Shown here one piece after another: positions 25,123 to 32,600 of a DNA stretch of 64,000 bases (its first letter is position 1; each line of letters begins with the position of its first letter). The position numbers and the translations under genes were made by a program. Origin of the DNA: Candidatus Pullilachnospira intestinigallinarum. GTDB lineage: Bacteria; Bacillota; Clostridia; Lachnospirales; Lachnospiraceae. The stretch spans positions 1 through 64,000 of the forward strand of contig DVIN01000003.1 in NCBI GenBank assembly GCA_018711275.1, written 5' to 3'. A model generated the notes under the pieces. The model was given only the letters and a program-made list of their open reading frames with translations, did no database searches and was not told the origin of the DNA.

Positions 25123-25887
25123 ATGGATAAGAACATGTTTTTTATTTTCAATGATATCGTTTACCATCTCTATGCCTGCCGCAGCCTGGAAGATCTGAAA
25201 AATGATTTTCTTGTCCCGCTGAAGATGCTGGTGCCCTACAGCTTTGCCAGTATTCTGCTGACAGATCCCTCTGCCGGCACGGATGAGATCCGGTTCGGAC
25301 GGGCAGTGTGCATTCCGGATTCTTTTGAGGAAGCGGAAAATATTTATATGGATCGTCTGGACGAAGACCCGCTGCTCTGGATTCTGCACACCAAGGAGTC
25401 CACGCTGGTCCGGGAAAGCGAACTGCTCCCGGAGGAGGAACGCCTAAGTTCTCCCCTGTACCGGAGCTGCTATCAGAAATATCACATTTTTGATTCCGTT
25501 CAGTACAGTATCGTTTACCGGCAGAAAATGCTGGGGATCCTTACCCTATACCATACCCGGATCGACGGAACCTTTACCAATGAGGATATGTTCCGGCTGC
25601 GCTCACTGGGGATCCATCTGAACGCGGCTCTGCACAATCTTCTGGAGGGCCGTCCTCCGGAAGCTGTTACAGAGCAAAAACGTCTGGATCATTTTCGCCT
25701 GAGCTGCGGACTGACCCCCAGGGAAACACAGATCCTGCAGCTTCTGCTGACCTTCTCTTCCAATGAGGAGATCACGGACGCTCTCGGAATTTCCACCCAC
25801 ACGCTGCAGAAACATATGCAGAATATTTTTCGGAAAACGGGTGTTTCCTCCCGCTGGGAGCTTTTAAAAAAGGGACAGACTTTCTGA
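25123..25887 (+). CDS. LuxR-type transcriptional regulator (divergent from patA)
   Basis: 254 residues, start behind GGGAGG. The C-terminal 65 residues are a LuxR/GerE helix-turn-helix (LTPRETQILQLLL ... EITDALGISTHTLQKHMQNIFRKTG). The first 180 residues resemble a GAF-like sensor fold with no motif I recognise. No receiver domain is seen, so it is probably not a standard response regulator. Position beside patA and next to potABCD suggests it senses a polyamine, a product or a redox/nitrogen signal and controls this island (inference). A second regulator of the same build lies at 30298-31002. Its stop codon is inside a bidirectional terminator. Confidence 0.82.
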   Translation: MDKNMFFIFNDIVYHLYACRSLEDLKNDFLVPLKMLVPYSFASILLTDPSAGTDEIRFGRAVCIPDSFEEAENIYMDRLDEDPLLWILHTKESTLVRESELLPEEERLSSPLYRSCYQKYHIFDSVQYSIVYRQKMLGILTLYHTRIDGTFTNEDMFRLRSLGIHLNAALHNLLEGRPPEAVTEQKRLDHFRLSCGLTPRETQILQLLLTFSSNEEITDALGISTHTLQKHMQNIFRKTGVSSRWELLKKGQTF

Positions 25888-25898
25888 TCTGTCCCTTT
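25866..25898. terminator. Bidirectional terminator between the LuxR-type gene and potD
   Basis: AAAGGGACAGA (25869-25879) pairs with TCTGTCCCTTT (25888-25898). The T-run is strong on the minus strand (end of the pot operon) and short on the plus strand. Confidence 0.82.
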
Positions 25899-25919
25899 CT
25901 CCGTATTTCTTTACCGTCT

Positions 25920-26972
25920 TTATTTTTTCAGTTCCGTCCAGATGGAATCATAGATTGCCAGTGTGTCCGGATCCAGATTCTGTACATATTCCCCGGATGC
26001 GATCACATCCTGCGGCACATTCTTGGCCGGGTTGGAGGAGTAATCCTCTCCCAGCAGATCCATGGCCGCCGTGTTGGGCTGCAGATACGGAAATTCTTCC
26101 GATACCTTCTGCGCGGTCTCAGCCCTCAGCATATAGTCAATAAACTGATACGCGGCGTCCACATTTTTCGCGTCTTTGGTAATGCACCAGTTGTCCATAA
26201 AGATATAAGGGCCTTCCTTGGGAAATACAATTTCTATAGCGGGATTTTCTTCCATGGCCAGCGCGATTTCCGCGCTCCAGCAGACACCGGCGGAACAGTC
26301 CCCGGCAATCAGCGCGGATTTGGGACTGTCGCTGTCATACAGCTTGATATTATTTTTCAGCTTCAGGGTCTGTTCTTTTATCTGCTCCAGCTTATCCGGA
26401 TCCGTCTCATTCATACTCAGTCCGATACTGCGGGCCGCCATACCGATCACCGCCCGGTAGTCGTCCAGCACCACCAGGCTGTTCCGGAACTCATCAGTGA
26501 ACAGATCCGCATAGGAGGTCACTTCCGTCTGAATCATATCGGTATTCACAGCGATCGCGGCCACACCTCCCATGTAGGGAACCGCGTATTTTCCTTCGGG
26601 ATCATAGGAGGGGTTCCGGTAGGCCTCGCCGATATTGTCCAGATTCTCCAGCCGGTCCGTATCCAGCTTCAGCAGCATATCCTGGGAGGCCATCTGTTCC
26701 ACCATATAATCGCTGGGCTGCACAATATCATAGGCCCCGGCAGTCTCCGATTTCACCTTTGCCAGCATATCCTCATTGGAAGAGTAGGTGGAGATATTCA
26801 CCTGAATCCCTGTCTCTTCTTCAAAGGCCTCCACCACCGAGTCCGGAACATATTCCGTCCAGATAAACACGTTCAGTTCCCCTGCGTCGCCGCTTCCGCC
26901 ACTGCTTCCGCAGCCGGTCATGGAAAGCATTGCCGACAAAATCACCAAGCCTGCGCACATTCTCTTTTTCAT
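25920..26972 (-). CDS. potD: Spermidine/putrescine ABC transporter substrate-binding lipoprotein
   Basis: 350 residues. A signal peptide ends in the lipobox LSMTGC, with Cys21 as the likely lipidated residue, so the protein is anchored outside the membrane. The mature part is a class 2 binding protein: LNVFIWTEYVPDSVVEAFE is typical of PotD/PotF, and YDIVQPSDYMVEQM and FMDNWCITKDAKN also fit. It delivers polyamine to PotBC. Specificity for putrescine or spermidine cannot be read by eye. Last gene of the pot operon, behind AAAGGAGG, 22 nt after potC. Confidence 0.94.
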   Translation of the reverse strand: MKKRMCAGLVILSAMLSMTGCGSSGGSGDAGELNVFIWTEYVPDSVVEAFEEETGIQVNISTYSSNEDMLAKVKSETAGAYDIVQPSDYMVEQMASQDMLLKLDTDRLENLDNIGEAYRNPSYDPEGKYAVPYMGGVAAIAVNTDMIQTEVTSYADLFTDEFRNSLVVLDDYRAVIGMAARSIGLSMNETDPDKLEQIKEQTLKLKNNIKLYDSDSPKSALIAGDCSAGVCWSAEIALAMEENPAIEIVFPKEGPYIFMDNWCITKDAKNVDAAYQFIDYMLRAETAQKVSEEFPYLQPNTAAMDLLGEDYSSNPAKNVPQDVIASGEYVQNLDPDTLAIYDSIWTELKK

Positions 26973-26994
26973 AGTTTTCTCCTCCTTTTCGGCC

Positions 26995-27795
26995 TCAGTT
27001 TCTTTTCTTCTGGAACAACCCGCTCTGGGTCACCGCCACCAGCGCGATGGTGCCGATCAGTATCAGCACGGACAAGGCGTTCACATCGGGCGATACGCCG
27101 CTTTTGATACTCTCCATTACCTTCAGCGGGAAGGTGCTTACCTGCCCGTTGGTAAAATAACTGATGATCACGTCATCAATGGAGAGGGTAAATGCCAGCA
27201 GAGCGCCCCCGCCGATTCCCGGCACCAGCACCGGAAGGGTAATGCGCAGAAACGTCTGCACTCTTCCGGCTCCCAGATCCATCGAGGCTTCCTCCACCGA
27301 ATAATCATAGCCTGCCAGCCTGGCCCGCACGTTGAAGATCACAAATGGAATACAGAACGTGGTATGGGCCAGAATCAGAGTGAAAAGTCCTCTGGGAATT
27401 CCGGTTCTGGAAAACAAGGTCAAAAGCGCAATTCCCAGCACAATTTCCGGAATCACCACCGGAATATAAAGCAGCGCGTCTACCGTCTTTTTCCCCCGGA
27501 ATTTGTACCGGTACATTCCCACCGCTCCCAGCGTGCCGATCACGGTGGAAAGCAGCGTGCTGGTCAGGGCAATCAGCATGGTATTTCCGAAGGCAGACAG
27601 AAGCGTATGATTGTCAAAAAGCCGGACGTACCAGTCCAGGGTAAATCCCTTCCAGGACAGGTAAGGCTTTGTGGTGGAAGCATTGAAAGAATTGACTGCC
27701 ACCACTGCGATCGGAAGAAACAGGAACAGGTAAATCAGCGTACAGTATGCCACCCCCAGCCCTTTCTTCCCTTTCTTTTTTCCCTCTCTCTTCAT
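26995..27795 (-). CDS. potC: Spermidine/putrescine ABC transporter permease PotC
   Basis: 266 residues with about six membrane helices. The cytoplasmic EAA loop reads EEASMDLGAGRVQTFLRITLPVLVPG, the contact for the ATPase. It starts 3 nt after the potB stop behind GGGGGTG, so translation is coupled. It forms the transmembrane channel with PotB. Confidence 0.94.
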   Translation of the reverse strand: MKREGKKKGKKGLGVAYCTLIYLFLFLPIAVVAVNSFNASTTKPYLSWKGFTLDWYVRLFDNHTLLSAFGNTMLIALTSTLLSTVIGTLGAVGMYRYKFRGKKTVDALLYIPVVIPEIVLGIALLTLFSRTGIPRGLFTLILAHTTFCIPFVIFNVRARLAGYDYSVEEASMDLGAGRVQTFLRITLPVLVPGIGGGALLAFTLSIDDVIISYFTNGQVSTFPLKVMESIKSGVSPDVNALSVLILIGTIALVAVTQSGLFQKKRN

Positions 27796-27798
27796 CCG

Positions 27799-28659
27799 TC
27801 ACACCCCCAGACTTTCCATGCTCCCCCCGCATTTTTGATAAAGCTTTACCAGCAGGAGGGTTATCAGAATCAGAATAATGGACAGCGCGGCCCCCAGCGG
27901 CCAGTTGTTTCCGCTCTGGAACTGCCGTTCGATCAGATTTCCGATCACATCCGCGTTTCCGCCTCCCAGGATATCCGACACATAAAAGAAGCCCAGACAC
28001 GGAATAAATACCATGATGGATCCGGAAAAAATTCCGCTGGCCGTCAGCGGCAGCACCACCCGGAAAAAGGTCACCGGTCCCTTCGCTCCCAGATCCGAGG
28101 AAGCCTCCATCAGACTCTGATCCAGTTTTTCGATGGCGGTATACAGCGGAAGCACCATGAAGGGGAACAGGCAATAAACCATGCCCAGCACCGTCGTGCC
28201 CTGGCGAAACAGAAAGTCTATTGGAGTATCCACCAGATGCAGCGTCTGCAGAAGGCTGTTCAGCCATCCGTTGGTTCCCAGAAACGTTCTCCACCCGTAT
28301 ATCCGGATCAGGGAATTGGTCCAGAAAGGAATGATCACCAGCATATAAAGCAGCGCCTTTCTCTTTGGAAATGTCCTGGCGATCAGAAACGCGAAGGGAT
28401 ATCCCAGAAAAATGCAGATCACTGTGGTCAGCGCGGCAATCAGAAAGGACTGCGCGTAAATCTGAATATAACTGGCATCCAACAGCCTCCGGTAGTTCTC
28501 CAGTGTAAACTGAAATTGAACGTTGTAGTTCTGATCAATACTGCAGAAGCTTATCACCGCCACAAACAGCAGCGGAAGCGCCACAAAAAACAGAAGCCAC
28601 AGGGTCACCGGCCCCACCATGGGGAGGGCGGCGGCCAGATTTCTTTTTTCTGCCTTCAT
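27799..28659 (-). CDS. potB: Spermidine/putrescine ABC transporter permease PotB
   Basis: 286 residues, about six membrane helices, with EAA loop MEASSDLGAKGPVTFFRVVLPL. N-terminal PMVGPVTLWLLFFVALPL is typical of PotB-like permeases. The start follows AGGAGGTGATGGA, 11 nt after potA. Partner of PotC. Confidence 0.94.
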   Translation of the reverse strand: MKAEKRNLAAALPMVGPVTLWLLFFVALPLLFVAVISFCSIDQNYNVQFQFTLENYRRLLDASYIQIYAQSFLIAALTTVICIFLGYPFAFLIARTFPKRKALLYMLVIIPFWTNSLIRIYGWRTFLGTNGWLNSLLQTLHLVDTPIDFLFRQGTTVLGMVYCLFPFMVLPLYTAIEKLDQSLMEASSDLGAKGPVTFFRVVLPLTASGIFSGSIMVFIPCLGFFYVSDILGGGNADVIGNLIERQFQSGNNWPLGAALSIILILITLLLVKLYQKCGGSMESLGV

Positions 28660-28670
28660 TCCATCACCTC

Positions 28671-29786
28671 CTAAGCCATCTTTACATTTTCCACGGCATC
28701 AAAAAATACATCGTCCAGTGAATGGAGCAGTCTCTCGTCTCCCGGATCCCAGTAAAGATAAACCCTCCCCTCCCCGGGCAGTTCCTCCCTGGAAAGCCGC
28801 TCGATACGGATCTCGTCTCCATTGGGGAGGACGACAATGGTTTTCAGCACAGAACCCGCGTAAATCTGTTCCCGGATTTCGCCGGAAATGGTAAACCCTT
28901 CCACCGGAACGGCGGAAAATTTCATGCGCTCCGGTCTGACAGAGACAGCCACCATCTCCCGTTCCCGGAATTCCCTGCCCCATGCACGGACCGTTCCCGC
29001 TTCCACTGTGACCGTTACCTCATCCCCCATCTTACGGCTGACATATCCCTCCAGCAGATTGGTCTCTCCGATAAAGGTCGCCACAAAACGGGTGGCCGGA
29101 TTTTCATAGATCTCCAGAGGGGTCCCCACCTGCTCCAGAACACCGTCCCGCATAATCGCGATCCGGTCGCTCATGGTCAGCGCCTCCTCCTGATCGTGGG
29201 TGACATAGATGAAAGTGATATTCAGCTTTCTCTGCAGCCGTTTCAGTTCCAGCTGCATCTGCTTGCGAAGCTTCAGATCCAGCGCTCCCAGAGGCTCATC
29301 CAGCAGCAGCACCCGCGGCCGGTTAATCAGCGCCCGGGCGATGGCCACCCGCTGCCTCTGCCCGCCGGAAAGCTGAGAGGGATAGCGTTTTTCAAAGCCT
29401 CCCAGCTGCACCAGCTCCAGCATATGCGTCACCCGTTCCCGGATCTCCTGCTTCTTCACCTTGCGGATGGTGAGTCCGTAAGCCACATTGTCAAATACCG
29501 TCATGTGGGGAAACAGCGCATAACTCTGGAATACGGTATTGACATTGCGCTCATAGGGTTCCCGGTTCGCCATATTCTCTCCTTCCACATATACGGCTCC
29601 CCCGGTAGGCATTTCAAAACCGGCGATCATCCGCAGGGTCGTGGTCTTTCCACAACCGGAAGAACCCAGCAGCGTCAGAAATTCTCCTTCGTAAACCTCC
29701 AGATTCAGATCTTTTACCACATGGTTCTGACCGTCATATACTTTGTTCAGATTTTCCAGCTTCACCGTAACTTTTCTTTCTCCCAA
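28671..29786 (-). CDS. potA: Spermidine/putrescine ABC transporter ATPase PotA
   Basis: 371 residues. Walker A GSSGCGKTTTLRM, Q-loop VFQSYALFPHMTV, signature LSGGQRQRVAIARAL, Walker B VLLLDEPLGALDLK and an H-loop in YVTHDQEEALTMSD. The C-terminal 130 residues form a TOBE-type regulatory domain. It hydrolyses ATP to power polyamine import by PotBCD. The annotated start is TTG at 29786 with GGAG only a few nt upstream; an in-frame GTG at about 29765 is an alternative. It follows the PII-like gene by 21 nt. Confidence 0.93.
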   Translation of the reverse strand: MGERKVTVKLENLNKVYDGQNHVVKDLNLEVYEGEFLTLLGSSGCGKTTTLRMIAGFEMPTGGAVYVEGENMANREPYERNVNTVFQSYALFPHMTVFDNVAYGLTIRKVKKQEIRERVTHMLELVQLGGFEKRYPSQLSGGQRQRVAIARALINRPRVLLLDEPLGALDLKLRKQMQLELKRLQRKLNITFIYVTHDQEEALTMSDRIAIMRDGVLEQVGTPLEIYENPATRFVATFIGETNLLEGYVSRKMGDEVTVTVEAGTVRAWGREFREREMVAVSVRPERMKFSAVPVEGFTISGEIREQIYAGSVLKTIVVLPNGDEIRIERLSREELPGEGRVYLYWDPGDERLLHSLDDVFFDAVENVKMA

Positions 29787-29807
29787 ATCACTCCACCTCG
29801 GTTTCCG

Positions 29808-30167
29808 TTATAATGCTTTCTTTCCCCGCTCGCCGGTACGGATGCGGATCACATCCTCCACGCTGCGGATAAAGATTTTTCCGTCTCCCACATGGCCCTC
29901 TGCCAGTTCCTCCCGGATTCTGGCAATGACGGGCTCCACCATGCTGTCCCGCATCACCGCCTCCACCCGGATCTTTGGCAGAAGATTGATGGTGGTTTTG
30001 AAGCCTTTGATCTGGTTCTGATAGGGTCCCGATTCCTCATCGTATCCTTTCTGGGTTCCGCAGCCCATCACACTGGAAATGGTCATACCGCCGCAGCCCA
30101 TCTCCTCCATGATGTTTTTCACCGTCTCCAGTTTCTCCGGACGAATAATAATCATCAATTCCTTCAT
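29808..30167 (-). CDS. potN: PII-family signal protein of the pot operon (PotN-like)
   Basis: 119 residues from ATG 30167 (MKELMIIIRPEKL) behind GGAGGAG; the track start is a TTG two codons earlier. The C-terminal PII signature GDGKIFIRSVEDVIRIRTGERG is clear, as is GMTISSVMGCGTQKG before the T-loop. The T-loop is longer than in GlnB/GlnK and lacks the usual Tyr51 context. Known: a PII subfamily named PotN, linked to potABCD in Firmicutes, has been described as binding adenyl nucleotides. I infer this is a member that tunes polyamine uptake to energy state, perhaps through PotA. First gene of the pot operon. Confidence 0.82.
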   Translation of the reverse strand: MKELMIIIRPEKLETVKNIMEEMGCGGMTISSVMGCGTQKGYDEESGPYQNQIKGFKTTINLLPKIRVEAVMRDSMVEPVIARIREELAEGHVGDGKIFIRSVEDVIRIRTGERGKKAL

Positions 30168-30198
30168 ACACAATCTCCTCCCTTTCTTTCCGTAAAAG

Positions 30199-30233
30199 CA
30201 AAAAGAGCAAAGGATTCTGGCGCCTTTGCTCTT
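30199..30233 (-). terminator. Terminator hairpin upstream of potN
   Basis: AAGAGCAAAGG (30203-30213) pairs with CCTTTGCTCTT (30223-30233), and on the minus strand it runs into TTTTTGC. It lies 65 nt after the LuxR-type gene and ends about 30 nt before the potN start codon, leaving no space for another promoter. Confidence 0.8.
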
Positions 30234-30242
30234 AATGGTGTT

Positions 30243-30272
30243 ATCATATACCGTTTTTGCCTGTCTTTACAA
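30243..30272 (-). promoter_or_regulatory. Possible pot operon promoter ahead of the hairpin
   Basis: Minus-strand TTGTAA and TATGAT separated by 18 nt. The start point would fall almost at the hairpin base, so use of this promoter would need terminator readthrough. Confidence 0.4.
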
Positions 30273-30297
30273 TTACCCATCCGTTTGATTCCTCTGC

Positions 30298-31002
30298 TTA
30301 AAAATTGTAAGATGACTCCTCTTCCATGCCCTGTATCTTCTTAAAAAGCTGTACCCGGCTGCGCACGCCCAGCTTCCGGTAAATATTTAAAATGTGTTTC
30401 TTCACCGTATTTTCCGTAATCACCAGCGTTTCACCGATCTGCCGGTTTCCCTGCCCCTCCATGATACAGTCAAGAATTTCCCGCTCTCTTCTGGTCAGTC
30501 CGCAGTTTGCCGCCAGTCCCTCTCCCATCCGGCTCTCCTCCTGTCTTCCCTGTGTTTTTTCCCTTTCATCCAGCCGGTATGCCAGATGCTCTTTCACCAT
30601 ATCCAGCAGGAAAATATCACGGTATTGGAAATCCTCCTGCTGGAAGGAACGGAAAAAGAACACGGTACCCAGAAATTTTTCATTGCGGACAAGTACCATG
30701 CGCAGACCATATCCCCGCAGATTTCCCGGCTCCGCGAAATCTGTTTCCCGATATACCATACTCTGTCCGTCATACAGTTCTTCCTGCGGCTGGCTGGCCC
30801 GAAGCTCCTCCAGGCAGATGTTCTCCCCGCAGACCACCTGTTCTTCTTCCCGTCCGTCCGCCAGACAGAAAACAGCCCCGTCAAAGGGGATCAGCGTGCG
30901 TATCCGTTCCAGAAAAATCCGCTGCATTTCCCGAAGATCTTCCGTGGTATAGATCCGGTAAATCGTTCCGTTCAACATCATCCAGTCCTTATTCTTTATC
31001 AT
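30298..31002 (-). CDS. LuxR-type transcriptional regulator (upstream of pot operon)
   Basis: 234 residues from ATG 31002 (MIKNKDWMML) behind AAGGAGGAA; the track start is 14 codons too long. C-terminal LuxR/GerE HTH: LTRREREILDCIMEGQGNRQIGETLVITENTVKKHILNIYRKLG. The N-terminal 160 residues are an unrecognised sensor-like domain with alternating strands (GLRMVLVRNEKFLGTVFFFR). Same architecture as the regulator at 25123, so the pot operon is bracketed by two related regulators. Likely target is the pot operon just downstream (inference). Confidence 0.82.
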   Translation of the reverse strand: MIKNKDWMMLNGTIYRIYTTEDLREMQRIFLERIRTLIPFDGAVFCLADGREEEQVVCGENICLEELRASQPQEELYDGQSMVYRETDFAEPGNLRGYGLRMVLVRNEKFLGTVFFFRSFQQEDFQYRDIFLLDMVKEHLAYRLDEREKTQGRQEESRMGEGLAANCGLTRREREILDCIMEGQGNRQIGETLVITENTVKKHILNIYRKLGVRSRVQLFKKIQGMEEESSYNF

Positions 31003-31064
31003 CCGCGCATTCCTCCTTCCTGATTTCTGCGCTGAAAAAGGCATGTTTCTTCTGCAAACACCGG

Positions 31065-31093
31065 TTTATAAAACAAGAAAGACGCTCTGTCAG
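31065..31093 (-). promoter_or_regulatory. Promoter of the second LuxR-type gene
   Basis: Minus-strand CTGACA and TATAAA separated by 17 nt. The -35 box lies within the terminator hairpin of the preceding gene. Confidence 0.5.
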
Positions 31094-31108
31094 AAACAGA
31101 ACGTCTTT
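31078..31108 (-). terminator. Hairpin terminator after the DUF1015 gene
   Basis: AAAGACG and TCTGT pair with ACAGA and CGTCTTT across a short loop. On the minus strand TTTCTTGTTTTAT follows. Confidence 0.65.
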
Positions 31109-31152
31109 GTTTGGATGGAATTATACATCATTTTTCTGAAAATGGCAAGGTG

Positions 31153-32403
31153 TCAGATTCTGTGAATAAAAAGGCCGCTTCGCAGTTTAGGCTCAAACCA
31201 GGTGGATTTCGGGGGCATCAGACGGCCCTGATCCGCCACGGCAAACAGTTCCTCAATGGATGTGGGATATAAGGCGAAGGCAACCCCTCCCTGGCTTCGC
31301 ACCATCTGCTCCAGACTGCCGAGGCCGCGGATACCGCCCACAAACCGGATCCTGGCATCCGTTTTCGGATCCCGGATTCCCAGGATGGGAGCCAGAACCC
31401 TGTCCTGCAGCACCGATACATCCAGCGCTTTCACCGGATCCTCCAAATCCCGGGCGTGCTTCTCCCGAAGACGATACCATTGTCCCCCGAGGCACATGGA
31501 AAACTCTCCCTTCTTTTCCGGCCGAATTTCGCCAAAAGCGGGAGTAACCAGAAAATCCCGGTTCAGAGCCTCCAGAAATTCTTCCGCGGTTTTCCCATTC
31601 AAATCCGCCACCCAGCGGTTATAATCCAGGATTTGCAGCTGATTCGCGGGAAAAATCACCGAGAGAATCCACTGCGCCTCCCCGGACTCCCGCGAATCTG
31701 TCCTGGAACCGTTCATCTGACCGGCGCCAAGCTTCTGCGCAACCCGGACGGCGGAAGCCGCCCGGTGATGTCCGTCCGCGATATACAGGGAAGGGATTTG
31801 GGAAAATATCCCGCGGATATGTCCGATCACCGGATCCTCCGCAATTCGCCATACCCGGTGCCGCACACCGTCCCGGGCGGTAAAATCATACAGTGGCTCC
31901 CCCTGTTTTTCTCTCTCCTGAATTCCGGCAAGTTCCCCTTTCTCATCCCTGCAGGTCAGAAAAATGGGGCCGGTCTGCGCCCGGCAGGCCTCCACATGGC
32001 GCACCCGGTCCTCTTCCTTCTCTCTGCGGGTATTTTCATGGCGGCGGATCACTCCCGTCTCATAGTCCCGCACCGCCGTGCAGCCGCAGATGCCGGTCTG
32101 CGTTCTGCCGTTCATGGTCAGTTCATACAGATAAAGGCATGGTTTCTCCTCCTGGATGAACGCTCCTTCCTCCATCATCTGCCGCAGCGTATCGGCCGCC
32201 CGCCGGTAAACCTGCGGATCATAAGTATCCACCTCATCCGGCAGCTGCACCTCCGCCCGGTCTATTTTCAGAAAAGACCAGGGATTTTCTTTCACAATGG
32301 CTGCCGCCTCGCTGCGGCTGTACACATCGTAAGGCAGCGCCGCAATCCGGGATGCAAGATCTCTCTGCGGGCGCACCGCACGAAAGGGTCTGAGCTCAGC
32401 CAT
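31153..32403 (-). CDS. DUF1015 family protein
   Basis: 416 residues from ATG 32403 (MAELRPFRAVRPQ) behind AAAAGGAGG. The family is recognised by FRAVRPQRDLASRIAALPYDV, the conserved IADGHHRAASA and the ending MPPKSTWFEPKLRSGLF. The function is not established; members are often found next to serA/serC in Clostridia, and this is also the order here. The HHR and DGHH motifs suggest metal or nucleotide chemistry, but I would not assign a reaction. Last gene of the serC-serA transcript, with its own terminator. Confidence 0.88.
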   Translation of the reverse strand: MAELRPFRAVRPQRDLASRIAALPYDVYSRSEAAAIVKENPWSFLKIDRAEVQLPDEVDTYDPQVYRRAADTLRQMMEEGAFIQEEKPCLYLYELTMNGRTQTGICGCTAVRDYETGVIRRHENTRREKEEDRVRHVEACRAQTGPIFLTCRDEKGELAGIQEREKQGEPLYDFTARDGVRHRVWRIAEDPVIGHIRGIFSQIPSLYIADGHHRAASAVRVAQKLGAGQMNGSRTDSRESGEAQWILSVIFPANQLQILDYNRWVADLNGKTAEEFLEALNRDFLVTPAFGEIRPEKKGEFSMCLGGQWYRLREKHARDLEDPVKALDVSVLQDRVLAPILGIRDPKTDARIRFVGGIRGLGSLEQMVRSQGGVAFALYPTSIEELFAVADQGRLMPPKSTWFEPKLRSGLFIHRI

Positions 32404-32593
32404 GGCTGTGTCCTCCTTTTCCGTGATGGCCCGCACCCTTCAGGCGGGCAGCCTGCCTGCCGGCGGCCGCCGCGAGAAGTCTCTTTACCGCCTGACAGGC
32501 AGGCATAATTTTCTTTCTGTTCCGGTACAAACTTTTTGCCAGGCCATACCGCCGTCTCCATTCGGCAGTTTTCTCCACAAATCTCATACGCAT
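32396..32593 (-). CDS. Small basic hypothetical protein between serA and the DUF1015 gene
   Basis: 65 codons, starting 7 nt after the serA stop and ending 4 codons into the DUF1015 start region (8-nt overlap). The product is strongly basic (RRRYGLAKSLYRNRKK) with a glycine/histidine end that simply reads through the next ribosome binding site. The upstream site is weak (AGAGA). The tight fit between two genes favours coupled translation, but the sequence matches no family I know, and it may be a chance ORF in a 197-nt gap. Confidence 0.35.
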   Translation of the reverse strand: MRMRFVEKTAEWRRRYGLAKSLYRNRKKIMPACQAVKRLLAAAAGRQAARLKGAGHHGKGGHSHG

Positions 32594-32600
32594 GATTTCT

